DNA of 64,000 nt from JAJEAO01 sp963667635 (lineage in GTDB: Bacteria > Acidobacteriota > Vicinamibacteria > Marinacidobacterales > Marinacidobacteraceae), in NCBI GenBank assembly GCA_965232015.1, contig OZ246946.1:1364001-1428000 (forward strand), read 5' to 3'. Both the position numbers and the translations under genes were made by a program. A model generated the notes under the pieces. That model saw only the letters and a program-made list of their open reading frames with translations. It did no database searches and was not told where the DNA came from. Position 1 is the stretch's first letter, and the number at the start of each line of letters is the position of its first letter. This document shows positions 16,986 to 25,079 of this stretch, in pieces.

Positions 16986-17996
16986 ATGCCCGACCCCCCC
17001 GGACCGAAACCGCCCGGCGCCGTCTGGCGTCCGGTGCGCGATCTGCCCCCGGAAGCCGAGACCTGGGGCCTGCCCGCCTACCGCGAGCTCGTCGAGGAGT
17101 GGAAGGCGGCGCGGCAGCAGCTCGAGGACCGGCGCGCCGACCGAACCCTCATGGACATCTGGCTCCGCGAGCGGAAGCGGGCCTTCGCCATCGAGACCGG
17201 CCAGATCGAGGATCTCTACCACTTGCGGCGGGGCGTCACCGAGCAGCTCATCACCGAAGGATTCGAAGGGGTCCGCGGCGCGCACAGCGTGACCGGGGAT
17301 CTTTCGGACGAGACCCTCCGAGGCCTCCTCGAAGACCAGCACGAGACCCTGGAGGCCGTCTTCGACCTGGCGACGGGGAAGCGGCCCCTCGGCCATCACA
17401 CCTTCAAGGCGCTCCACCAGCTCCTGACCCGGCATCAGGCGACCGCCGTCGGGATCGAAGGCCTCACCGGGCGACGGATCCAGATCCCGCTGCGGAAGGG
17501 CGACTACAAGATCCGTCCCAACAACCCGCGCCGCCAGGACGGCTACGTCCACGAGTACTGCCCGCCCGAGCAGGTCCGCTCCGAACTGGATCGGCTGCTG
17601 GATTTCCATCGGAGCCACGCCGAGCGCGATCTGCCCACCGAGGTCGAGGCGGGGTGGCTGCATCACGAGTTCGTGCGGATCCATCCGTTCCAGGACGGCA
17701 ACGGCCGGATGTCGCGGCTTCTGGTGGCGTATGCGTTCGTCCGGAACGGCGAGTTTCCTCCGGTCATCACCGCCGCCGGCAAGCCGAACTACATCGCCAT
17801 GCTGGAGGCGGCTGACGAGGGAGATCTGCGCCCGTTCATCGGCCATCTGGCCGACCTCTCCCAGACCGCGACTCGCCGCGCCGTTCTGCTCGCGAATCAG
17901 ATCGTCCGGGGGCGCGACCGGATGCGGCACGGCAACGGTGGGCTCACCGCGAACGGGCGCTACTACCCGCCCGATCCCCTCGGCGAAGACGGATAG
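16986..17996 (+). CDS. Fic-domain protein (probable AMP transferase)
   Basis: The 336-residue protein carries a complete Fic catalytic motif, HPFQDGNGRMSR, with H233 as the catalytic base. The family usually moves AMP from ATP onto a Ser, Thr or Tyr of a target protein. Upstream, TGQIED near residue 65 resembles the [S/T]xxxE[G/N] inhibitory helix of class II Fic proteins but has Asp in the last position. The N-terminal 200 residues and the helix GRPLGHHTFKAL-like region fit the Fic_N/DUF4172-type layout. It is divergent from the PKS across an 87-base gap and ends 10 bases before the convergent amidase gene. Target unknown; a role in toxin-like regulation is possible. Confidence 0.88.
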   Translation: MPDPPGPKPPGAVWRPVRDLPPEAETWGLPAYRELVEEWKAARQQLEDRRADRTLMDIWLRERKRAFAIETGQIEDLYHLRRGVTEQLITEGFEGVRGAHSVTGDLSDETLRGLLEDQHETLEAVFDLATGKRPLGHHTFKALHQLLTRHQATAVGIEGLTGRRIQIPLRKGDYKIRPNNPRRQDGYVHEYCPPEQVRSELDRLLDFHRSHAERDLPTEVEAGWLHHEFVRIHPFQDGNGRMSRLLVAYAFVRNGEFPPVITAAGKPNYIAMLEAADEGDLRPFIGHLADLSQTATRRAVLLANQIVRGRDRMRHGNGGLTANGRYYPPDPLGEDG

Positions 17997-18006
17997 CGGG
18001 CCCGGA

Positions 18007-19695
18007 TCAGAGCTCCGGGTGGCGGGTGTGGAAGTCCGTCGCGTCCTGGAGCGCCTTCGCGGCGAGCAGGAGGCGCTCCTCGCCGTAGATCTGTCCAACC
18101 AGCGAGATCCCGGTGGGTGTGCCGTCCTCCTCGAAGCCGTTCGGTACGGTGACGACCGGATGGCCGGTCATGCTGGTCACCGGGTTGATCGCCCGCCACG
18201 GAGAGACGATCACGTCGAGATCGTCGAAGATCGCGGCCATCTCGTCCATGTTGAGCCGCCGGATCCGGTTCGCCTGCAGGTACTCGACGCCGGGAACGAG
18301 GTGCGATGCGCGCAGCTCTCCGCGGTGGCGCTGGCGGCGGAGCCCGACGTCCTGCCTCGTCCGCTTGAACTCGTCGAACCCGGCGGCGCGCTCGACGTAC
18401 TCGATGAAGTAGATGAGCCGATTCTGCGGGAGGTCCACCGGAGTCAGCTCGTAACCGAGCGCGCGCAGGGTGTCGAGGGTTCGGCGGGCGTGGGTCAGGG
18501 TCACCTCGCCTTCGGGTGAGTCCGCCTCCTCGAACGCGGAGGCGAAGTAGCCGATCCGGAGACCGCCAGCCTCCACCGTCCCGTCCCAGTGGAACGGCAC
18601 GTCGCGCACCACCGCGAGGTCGCGGTCGTCGGGGCCGGCGATGGCGTGGAGGACCAGCGCGTTGTCTTCGACAGTCCTGGTCATCGGGCCGATCTTGTCG
18701 AGCGAGTATCCCGCCGCCATGACGCCGTAACGGCTCACCCGCCCGAACGTGGGTCTAAGGCCCACCACGCCGCAGCGGACCGCGGGCGACAGGATCGAAC
18801 CGCCGGTGTCGGTACCGATCGCGAAGCCGACCAGACCCGCCGCCGGCGCACAGCCGGAACCCGCGGAGGACCCGCTCGACCCCTCCTCGGGGTTCCACGG
18901 ATTGTTCGTGCGGCCGCCGAACCACTGGTCTCCGAAGGCGAGTTCGCCGGTAGTGAGCTTGGCGACGAGCACCGCCCCGGCGGCGTCGAGCCGCTCCACG
19001 ACGTTCGCATCCACATCGAGGACCTGGTTTTCGAACGGAGCGGCGCCCCAGGTGGTCCGGTAGCCGCTCACCGCGATGATGTCCTTCGCGCCCCACGGGA
19101 TGCCGTGGAGGGGACCCCGGTACCGCCCGGCGACGATCTCCGCGTCGGCCTCCCGGGCCTGTTCGAGCGCCCGCTCCGGCGTCAGCGTCACCACGCAGTT
19201 CAGCACCGGATTCAGCCGCTCCAGGCGCTCGAGGTACATCCCGGTCAGCTCGACGGAGCTCACCTGCCGGCTCTCGATCAGCCGGGCGAGGTGCGTGACC
19301 GGCCAGAACGCGACCTCTTCGAGATCTACCGGGCGCGTCACTTCGGGCGTCCCGCCCAGCCGGAAGGGCCGGTCGCTGCGGTCGAAATCCATCCCGGGGA
19401 CGACCGGATCGAAATAGAGCGGCGGCGCGACCGAGTTGTCGAGCGAGATTTCCCGCATCTCCTGGTAGTGGCCGAAGTTCTTGTTGGCCTCGTCCACCAT
19501 GAGCCCGTATTCCTCGTCGGTGAAATCGAGCCCCGCGAGCGCCGCGGCATCCCGCATCATCTGCGGGGTCACATCGGAGGCGCCGGCCTCCTCCATCCGC
19601 GCCCAGAGGCAGCCCGGGAGCAGCGTTCCGCCGAGCCCGATGCCCGAGAAATACGCCAGGAAACTCCGGCGCGACCCCTCCGTTCTCTCTGCCAT
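18007..19695 (-). CDS. Tat-exported amidase-signature enzyme
   Basis: This 562-residue amidase-signature (AS) hydrolase has the catalytic Lys in WGAKD (K204), a Gly/Ser-rich loop GSSGSSAGSG near 274-283 providing the cis-Ser, and the nucleophile in GTDTGGSI (S300). The N terminus SRRSFLAYFSGIGLGG is a good twin-arginine signal, and LLPGC follows it, so it may be a Tat lipoprotein. AS enzymes hydrolyse amides; GatA is the cytoplasmic relative, but export rules out a tRNA-amidotransferase role here. The substrate could be a peptide, nitrogenous compound or cell-wall amide. A 90-base gap separates it from the TonB receptor on the same strand. Confidence 0.88.
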   Translation of the reverse strand: MAERTEGSRRSFLAYFSGIGLGGTLLPGCLWARMEEAGASDVTPQMMRDAAALAGLDFTDEEYGLMVDEANKNFGHYQEMREISLDNSVAPPLYFDPVVPGMDFDRSDRPFRLGGTPEVTRPVDLEEVAFWPVTHLARLIESRQVSSVELTGMYLERLERLNPVLNCVVTLTPERALEQAREADAEIVAGRYRGPLHGIPWGAKDIIAVSGYRTTWGAAPFENQVLDVDANVVERLDAAGAVLVAKLTTGELAFGDQWFGGRTNNPWNPEEGSSGSSAGSGCAPAAGLVGFAIGTDTGGSILSPAVRCGVVGLRPTFGRVSRYGVMAAGYSLDKIGPMTRTVEDNALVLHAIAGPDDRDLAVVRDVPFHWDGTVEAGGLRIGYFASAFEEADSPEGEVTLTHARRTLDTLRALGYELTPVDLPQNRLIYFIEYVERAAGFDEFKRTRQDVGLRRQRHRGELRASHLVPGVEYLQANRIRRLNMDEMAAIFDDLDVIVSPWRAINPVTSMTGHPVVTVPNGFEEDGTPTGISLVGQIYGEERLLLAAKALQDATDFHTRHPEL

Positions 19696-19784
19696 CTCAT
19701 CTCCTCCCCGGGTGGGCGGCGAGTCTATCCGGCGCCGCCCGCCGGGACCCCGGCGCGGGGCCGGGGTCCATCACGGAGAAGGAC

Positions 19785-22721
19785 TCAGTACTCGAGGCGG
19801 AACGCGAACTGGGCGGCGCGCGGACCGTAGGCGGTCGAAGTCACCTGGCGCGGATTGCCGAAGGAGCTGGAGTCGATCGTTCCGTTGTAGGCGCCGTAGT
19901 TCTCGTGATTCAGCAGGTTGAACACCTCGGCGATGGCGGAGACCCTCAGCGATCCGAAATCGAACACCTTGGACAGGCGAACGTCCACCTTGTGGAGAGC
20001 CTCTCCGAGCAGCGCATTCCGCGGCGCCTCGTTGCCGGGTCCGGTGCCGATCACGGACGGACCGTCGAATCGGGACAGCACGTCCGGATTCACGTCGATC
20101 GGATCGCCCAGGTTCAGCCGATTCCGACTCGCTGTCTTTCCGTACGGCCGGCCGCCGATCGTGGTGTCGAAGCGGTTTCCGGAACCGTAGAAGTACGCGC
20201 CCGCCAGCGCCACGCCGTAGGGAAGCTGGTAGATGCCGTTGAGCCGCAGCGTGTTCCGCTGGAAGTCGAGCGACGGCGCCCATTCGGCGGCCGGATCGAA
20301 CGTGTTGTTGGGGAAATCGAACCAGCCCCGGGTGTCGTCGTGCTTGTAGAAGATGACCGTGTGGGTCAGATTGACCTGGAAGTTATCCCGGAACCGGCGC
20401 CGCAGACCGCTCGACAGCGCCAGATAGTCCTGCTGGCCGGTGCTCTCGATGTAGCGGATCTGCGTGAACTTGGGATCGAGGCGGCCCGGGATGTTGTAGC
20501 CGGTCGCCGGGTCGTAGATCTGGTTCGGGTCGGTGGCGCGCGGCGTGTTGTACTCCTTCCAGTAGAGCAGGTCGGTCTCGAAACCCCACAGGACGCCGAG
20601 CTGCTTCTGAGCGCCGATGGAGGCCTGCCATGTGTAAGGGAGAGCGAAGTCATGGGCGATCGTCCGCGGCGCCTGCGGCGGCACCGGCACTTCGCCGTTC
20701 AGGATCTGCTGGGGTGTCACGCCCCGGGTCGGATCCTGCAGGAAACCCGGCATCCCGTCGTTCGGGAACGAGTTCACCAGAATGCGCTGCCCGTTGAAGG
20801 ACTGTTGAGAGAACGTGACGTTCGACGAACTGATCGTGTGGTAGATCCCCGAGCCGCCGCGAATGACCAGATCGCCGTTGCCACCGACGTCATAGGCAAA
20901 TCCGCCGCGCGGCGCGATGTTGTTCGTGTCGCGGATGTCCCACTTGAAGAGCGAGTCCCCGGCACTCCGACCGGCGCTCGGACCCGCGAACGGAGTCATG
21001 ATGTCGTTGCCCGGAGGCGCCAGCGCGCCCCAGTCGAGGTCGTAACGGACACCGAAGTTCAGCACCAGACGATCCGAGACCCGCCACGTGTCGCCCGCCC
21101 AGAGGGCCCAGGTCGGCCGCGGGATATCAATGATCCAGTTGCCTACGTTCTGGCTGAAGCGCGCCACGGTCGCATCGAGTCCGCTCACGTCCCAGCAGCT
21201 CGGCGTGGTGGCGCACTCGATCGGGAACCGCCGCTCGAGATCGGCGGGCCGTTCGTTGAAGATGAACTCGCCGCGCTCGAGGAGGTGCCATTCGCCCCCG
21301 TCCTTCCAGCCCAGGAACTCCCCGCCGAGCTTCACATCGTGGTCGGTCCGGTCCCAGTTCAACTGAAGGCGAGCCGAGAAGACATCCTGCGTGAACAGTT
21401 GCGGGTAGTTCCGGGGCCCGCCGAACGTGATACCCGGGAAGACGTAGTTCGGGAGGCACGCGGCCTGATTGCTCTGGGAACCGAAGGACTGGTCGCAGCC
21501 TCCGACCGCGGGGTCGGCCAGCTTGTTCGTCCACTCGAAGCCGTTGTAGCCGATCTTCAGCTCGGTGAAGACCTCCTGGCTCCACACGTGGGTCCACGTC
21601 GCCAGCGCGTTCAGGGAGTCCTGCGTTCTCGCCCGCGCATTCGAGGGGTGCTGGGAACTCGTCATGCTGAACGCGGTCTCGAAGTCCCAGTAGGAGACCC
21701 GGTAGGAGAGGAGATCGTCGTCGCTGGCGGTGTGGTCCACTCGGGCGGTGAAACTGTTTTGCGCCTCGGGCGTCTCGAACACCCACTCCTGGTTCGGAAG
21801 GCGGGCGGGCTGGACGAAGACGCTTCCGGGCTGCCGCTCATACTCGTAAGACAGGAAGTAGTGGACCCTGTCGGTGACGATGGGCCCGCCGAGCACGCCG
21901 CCGACCTGCTGGTTTTCGAACGGCAGGACTTCTTCGGCGATGTGATCCTCGGCGTTGAACCGGTCGTCGCGGAAATAGCCGTAGAAACTCGCGGTGAAGT
22001 CGTTCGTGCCGGCCCGGGTGATCGCGTTGACCTGCCCGCCGGAAGAACGGCCCTGGGTCACGTCGAACTGATTCGTGACGATCTGGAACTCGGCGATCGC
22101 TTCGCGGCTGAACTTGGGCTGGCCGAAACCGGAACTCGCGACCTGCTGGGTGATCTGCTGGCCATCGAGGTTGAGCTGGAAGCTCTCGTCTCGGGTGATG
22201 CCCGGACGGTTGTTGTTCGTGTCGTTGGCCGTGATGCCCTTGACCAGCAGCGCGAGCTCCATCCAGTTGCGTCCCTGCACCGGAAGGTCATCCATCATTC
22301 GGCGATCCACGTTGCCGGCCACTTCCGACGACACCAGGTCCACGAGAGGCGCCTCCGCGGTGACGGTGATCGTCTCCTCGACGCCGGCGAGCGCCATCTG
22401 GATCGTGATGCTGGCGTTCTGGCCGACGAGGAGCTCGATCTCGGGAACGAGCATGTTGGCGAATCCGGAGAGCGTCGCCTCCACCCGGTAGAGACCCGGG
22501 GGCAGCGCAGCCACGCGGAAGCCGCCGGCCCCGTCGGTCACGACCACATCCTGGCGGCCGGTGTTGTTGTCGGCCACGGTGACCGTGACTCCCGGCAGCG
22601 CGCCCCCCGAGGTGTCCTCCACCTGGCCCGAGAGCGTCGCCGACTCCTGCGCCGTGGCCGCGGCGGCCGGGAGCAGAAACCCGGTCAGAGCCAGAACTCC
22701 GATCGCCTTCCTCATTCTCAT
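19785..22721 (-). CDS. TonB-dependent receptor with carboxypeptidase-regulatory-like N-domain
   Basis: The roughly 978-residue outer-membrane receptor of the Oar/SusC-like type is common in Acidobacteriota. A signal peptide (MRKAIGVLALTGFLLPAAAA, ending TAQE) is followed by a CarboxypepD_reg-like Ig domain (about 30-115; GQVEDTSGGALPGVTVTVAD), a plug (about 125-260) and a long beta-barrel ending in aromatic FAFRLEY, as expected for BAM insertion. I start at the ATG at 22721 (22715 also possible); the frame is open upstream but without a leader. The substrate is probably a peptide or glycan, given the family, but nothing local fixes it. It is divergent from the GWxTD gene across 276 bases filled with dispersed repeats. 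Confidence 0.9.
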   Translation of the reverse strand: MRMRKAIGVLALTGFLLPAAAATAQESATLSGQVEDTSGGALPGVTVTVADNNTGRQDVVVTDGAGGFRVAALPPGLYRVEATLSGFANMLVPEIELLVGQNASITIQMALAGVEETITVTAEAPLVDLVSSEVAGNVDRRMMDDLPVQGRNWMELALLVKGITANDTNNNRPGITRDESFQLNLDGQQITQQVASSGFGQPKFSREAIAEFQIVTNQFDVTQGRSSGGQVNAITRAGTNDFTASFYGYFRDDRFNAEDHIAEEVLPFENQQVGGVLGGPIVTDRVHYFLSYEYERQPGSVFVQPARLPNQEWVFETPEAQNSFTARVDHTASDDDLLSYRVSYWDFETAFSMTSSQHPSNARARTQDSLNALATWTHVWSQEVFTELKIGYNGFEWTNKLADPAVGGCDQSFGSQSNQAACLPNYVFPGITFGGPRNYPQLFTQDVFSARLQLNWDRTDHDVKLGGEFLGWKDGGEWHLLERGEFIFNERPADLERRFPIECATTPSCWDVSGLDATVARFSQNVGNWIIDIPRPTWALWAGDTWRVSDRLVLNFGVRYDLDWGALAPPGNDIMTPFAGPSAGRSAGDSLFKWDIRDTNNIAPRGGFAYDVGGNGDLVIRGGSGIYHTISSSNVTFSQQSFNGQRILVNSFPNDGMPGFLQDPTRGVTPQQILNGEVPVPPQAPRTIAHDFALPYTWQASIGAQKQLGVLWGFETDLLYWKEYNTPRATDPNQIYDPATGYNIPGRLDPKFTQIRYIESTGQQDYLALSSGLRRRFRDNFQVNLTHTVIFYKHDDTRGWFDFPNNTFDPAAEWAPSLDFQRNTLRLNGIYQLPYGVALAGAYFYGSGNRFDTTIGGRPYGKTASRNRLNLGDPIDVNPDVLSRFDGPSVIGTGPGNEAPRNALLGEALHKVDVRLSKVFDFGSLRVSAIAEVFNLLNHENYGAYNGTIDSSSFGNPRQVTSTAYGPRAAQFAFRLEY

Positions 22722-22796
22722 CGTCTCCTTCCGCACCGGGTCGCCGCATCCGGTGACGCGTCCCACCAGCCCGTCCCGCCGTTATACCAGACCGCC

Positions 22797-22957
22797 GGTC
22801 CGGAGCGTCGGACTCCAGTCCGGCGCTCCAGAGGCGCCGGTCGGGAGGACCGCTTCGGTGCCGGACTGGAGTCCGGCGCTCCAAAGGCGCCGGTTGGCCG
22901 GGGCGCTCGGTGCCGGCCCCCCACCGGGACAACTGGTGGAGTCCGGCGCTCCGACGC
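22797..22957. repeat. Cluster of three palindromic repeats
   Basis: Near-complete cores lie at 22807-22824 and 22860-22877, and a degenerate one at 22933-22952, each with the flank GCGCTCC. The stretch CCACCGGGACAACTGG before the third is a companion motif also seen at 34218, 47149 and (inverted) 47359. The cluster occupies most of the divergent spacer between the TonB receptor and GWxTD genes, so the promoters of both lie in or next to it. Confidence 0.75.
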
Positions 22958-22997
22958 GCTCCGGGAACCTGCTACCTTCCATGCCAAGGAGACTGCG

Positions 22998-25079
22998 GTG
23001 AGGGCCCGAAAGATGCGCCGCGGAGCCCTCGCCACGCTGTTCGCACTCGTCGTCGGGAGCGCCGCGTCGGGACAGGAGCCCGGCCCCGAGCATCGTCGGT
23101 GGCTCGAGGAGGAGGTTCCCTACATCATCACCGAGCGGGAGGCCGAAGTGTTCGCCGCCCTCGGGAGCTCGCTGGAGCGCGACCGGTTCATCGAGGCCTT
23201 CTGGCGGAAGCGCGACCCGATCCCGGGGACGCCGGAAAACGAGTTCCGGGAGGAGCACTACCGCCGTCTCGCCCACGCCAACCGCGAACTGCGGGGGGAG
23301 GCGTTCACCGAGGGCTGGAGAACGGACCGGGGCCGGATGTACATCATCCTCGGCCCCCCGCGAGGCGTCGAGACCTTCGAATTCCACAACAACCTCCACG
23401 ACACCGAGTTGTGGTTCTACCAGGGGGACCGCAGCCGAAACCTCCCGTCGTTCTTCCACCTCGTCTTCTTCCGTCGGCAGGAGGCGACGCAGTACCGCCT
23501 GTTCACTCCGGGGGTGGACACTCCGGGGGATCTGCTGCGCGGCCCGGCCCGCTCCTTCCCGGAACAGGACATGGAGCAGCTCCGGCGGATCTCGCTCGAG
23601 CTCGCCCGCGCCGCCCTCGCCGTGGATGCATCCGAGCCGGTGGACTTCATGGGCGGGACGGTCGGTCTGGGATCGGTGGGGGCGCTGGCGCGCATCGAGG
23701 CGTCCCCGACCCTCGCGGTCCGCCACGACGATCTCGATGCGTGGGAGCGCTACCGGGACCGGGTTTCGGCGGAGTACTCCTTCAACTTCGTGCAGAGCGA
23801 GGCCACCTTCGCGGTCCTCCACGGTCCCGACGGCACACCCTTTCTGCACTTCAGCGTCGAGGTGGACCTCGAACACCTCGCGCTGGACCGGAGCGCGGAC
23901 GAATCGCGAGTATTCACGACGCTCGACGCCACCCTCGAGATCACCGACGCGACCGGCCGGCTGATCCTGAACGACGAGCGGGAGTCCTTCCTCCAACTCA
24001 CCGCCGATCAACTCGCGAGCGTCCGGGGTTCGACTCTCGCCTACCAGGACGGCGTGCCGCTGGTCCCCGGCGAGCACGAGGTGATGCTCATCCTGCGCAA
24101 CCGGGTCTCCTCGCAGTACACGGTGGCCGAAGCGTCGGTGCGCGCGCCGAAGGTCCGCGCCGGCGTTCCGGCGCTCAGCGATCTCGTCGTGGGCTTCCGC
24201 ACCGAAGTGATGGACGACGACCCGCCCACAACGTTCCGGACCTTCCAGACCGGCCCGACCCGAATCCACCCGGCCCCGGGCGGCGTGTTCCCGATCGGAG
24301 ACACCGTCCACCTGGCCTTCCAGGTGCTCGCTCCCGACCCTTCGCACGGGATCCACCTGGCGCTCCTCGGCGAGGACGACGACATCCTGGCCGAGCGAAC
24401 CCGCGCCGCGCCGGAGAACGACCTGTCGCTCCTCTCGGAGCCATTCCCTCTCGATGGAGTGGGACCGGGGCGCTACCGGCTCCGGGTTGCGCTGCGCGAC
24501 CCGACGGGCGCGACCCTCGCCACCGCGGAGGCCCCGATCGCGGTCTCGCCCCGAGCCTCCATCCCCCGGGCCGGCGTCTTCGCCCGCCGCAGCTTCGATG
24601 CGACGCGGCCCGCGCTCCTCGCCACCGTCCTCGGCGATCAGTATTGGGAGATGGGCCGCGCCGACGAGGCGGAGACCCTGTTCCGGCGCGCCGTCGAGGC
24701 CGATGACCCGAAGGCGCCCCAGGCGCGCTGGAAGCTCGCCGCCGCCCACCTTCGGGCCGGGCGGGTCGAAGCCGCGCTCGCTCTCCTCCTCCCGCTCCAG
24801 TACACCCACCCCGACCAGTACGAAGTGGCCGTCGGCCTCGGCCTCGGCTTCTACCTGAAGCGCAACTACCGGGCGGCGACTGGCCACCTGGAACGGGCCG
24901 CGTCCCTCGGACCCGCGCCCCCCGGCGTGCTGAACGCGCTCGGCGAGTCCTGGGCCGCGCTCGAAGAACCGGGCAAGGCCGTCCAGGCATTCCGCCGCTC
25001 CGTCGAGATCGACCCCGAACAACCCCAGATCCGCGAGCGCCTCCGCTCGCTCGAATCAGGAAACCCGCATGACCACTGA
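22998..25079 (+). CDS. GWxTD-domain protein with C-terminal TPRs
   Basis: The 693-residue exported protein contains the family signature GWRTD at 106-110, followed by GRMYIILGPP. The GWxTD domain is widespread in Acidobacteriota, Gemmatimonadota and Bacteroidota and has no settled function. The GTG at 22998 is preferred because AAGGAG sits at 22986-22991, six bases upstream; the ATG at 23013 is the alternative. A signal peptide runs to SAASGQ. A beta-rich middle (about 200-520) resembles Ig-like domains, and the last 160 residues are TPR-like (LATVLGDQYWEMGRADEAET and three further helix pairs). It overlaps the next gene by 11 bases, so the two are probably co-translated. Confidence 0.85.
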   Translation: MRARKMRRGALATLFALVVGSAASGQEPGPEHRRWLEEEVPYIITEREAEVFAALGSSLERDRFIEAFWRKRDPIPGTPENEFREEHYRRLAHANRELRGEAFTEGWRTDRGRMYIILGPPRGVETFEFHNNLHDTELWFYQGDRSRNLPSFFHLVFFRRQEATQYRLFTPGVDTPGDLLRGPARSFPEQDMEQLRRISLELARAALAVDASEPVDFMGGTVGLGSVGALARIEASPTLAVRHDDLDAWERYRDRVSAEYSFNFVQSEATFAVLHGPDGTPFLHFSVEVDLEHLALDRSADESRVFTTLDATLEITDATGRLILNDERESFLQLTADQLASVRGSTLAYQDGVPLVPGEHEVMLILRNRVSSQYTVAEASVRAPKVRAGVPALSDLVVGFRTEVMDDDPPTTFRTFQTGPTRIHPAPGGVFPIGDTVHLAFQVLAPDPSHGIHLALLGEDDDILAERTRAAPENDLSLLSEPFPLDGVGPGRYRLRVALRDPTGATLATAEAPIAVSPRASIPRAGVFARRSFDATRPALLATVLGDQYWEMGRADEAETLFRRAVEADDPKAPQARWKLAAAHLRAGRVEAALALLLPLQYTHPDQYEVAVGLGLGFYLKRNYRAATGHLERAASLGPAPPGVLNALGESWAALEEPGKAVQAFRRSVEIDPEQPQIRERLRSLESGNPHDH

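Noticed and set aside
19905..22997. A 1031-codon upstream extension of the GWxTD reading frame
   Set aside because: It runs antisense through the whole TonB receptor. A ribosome-binding site and signal peptide place the true start at 22998.
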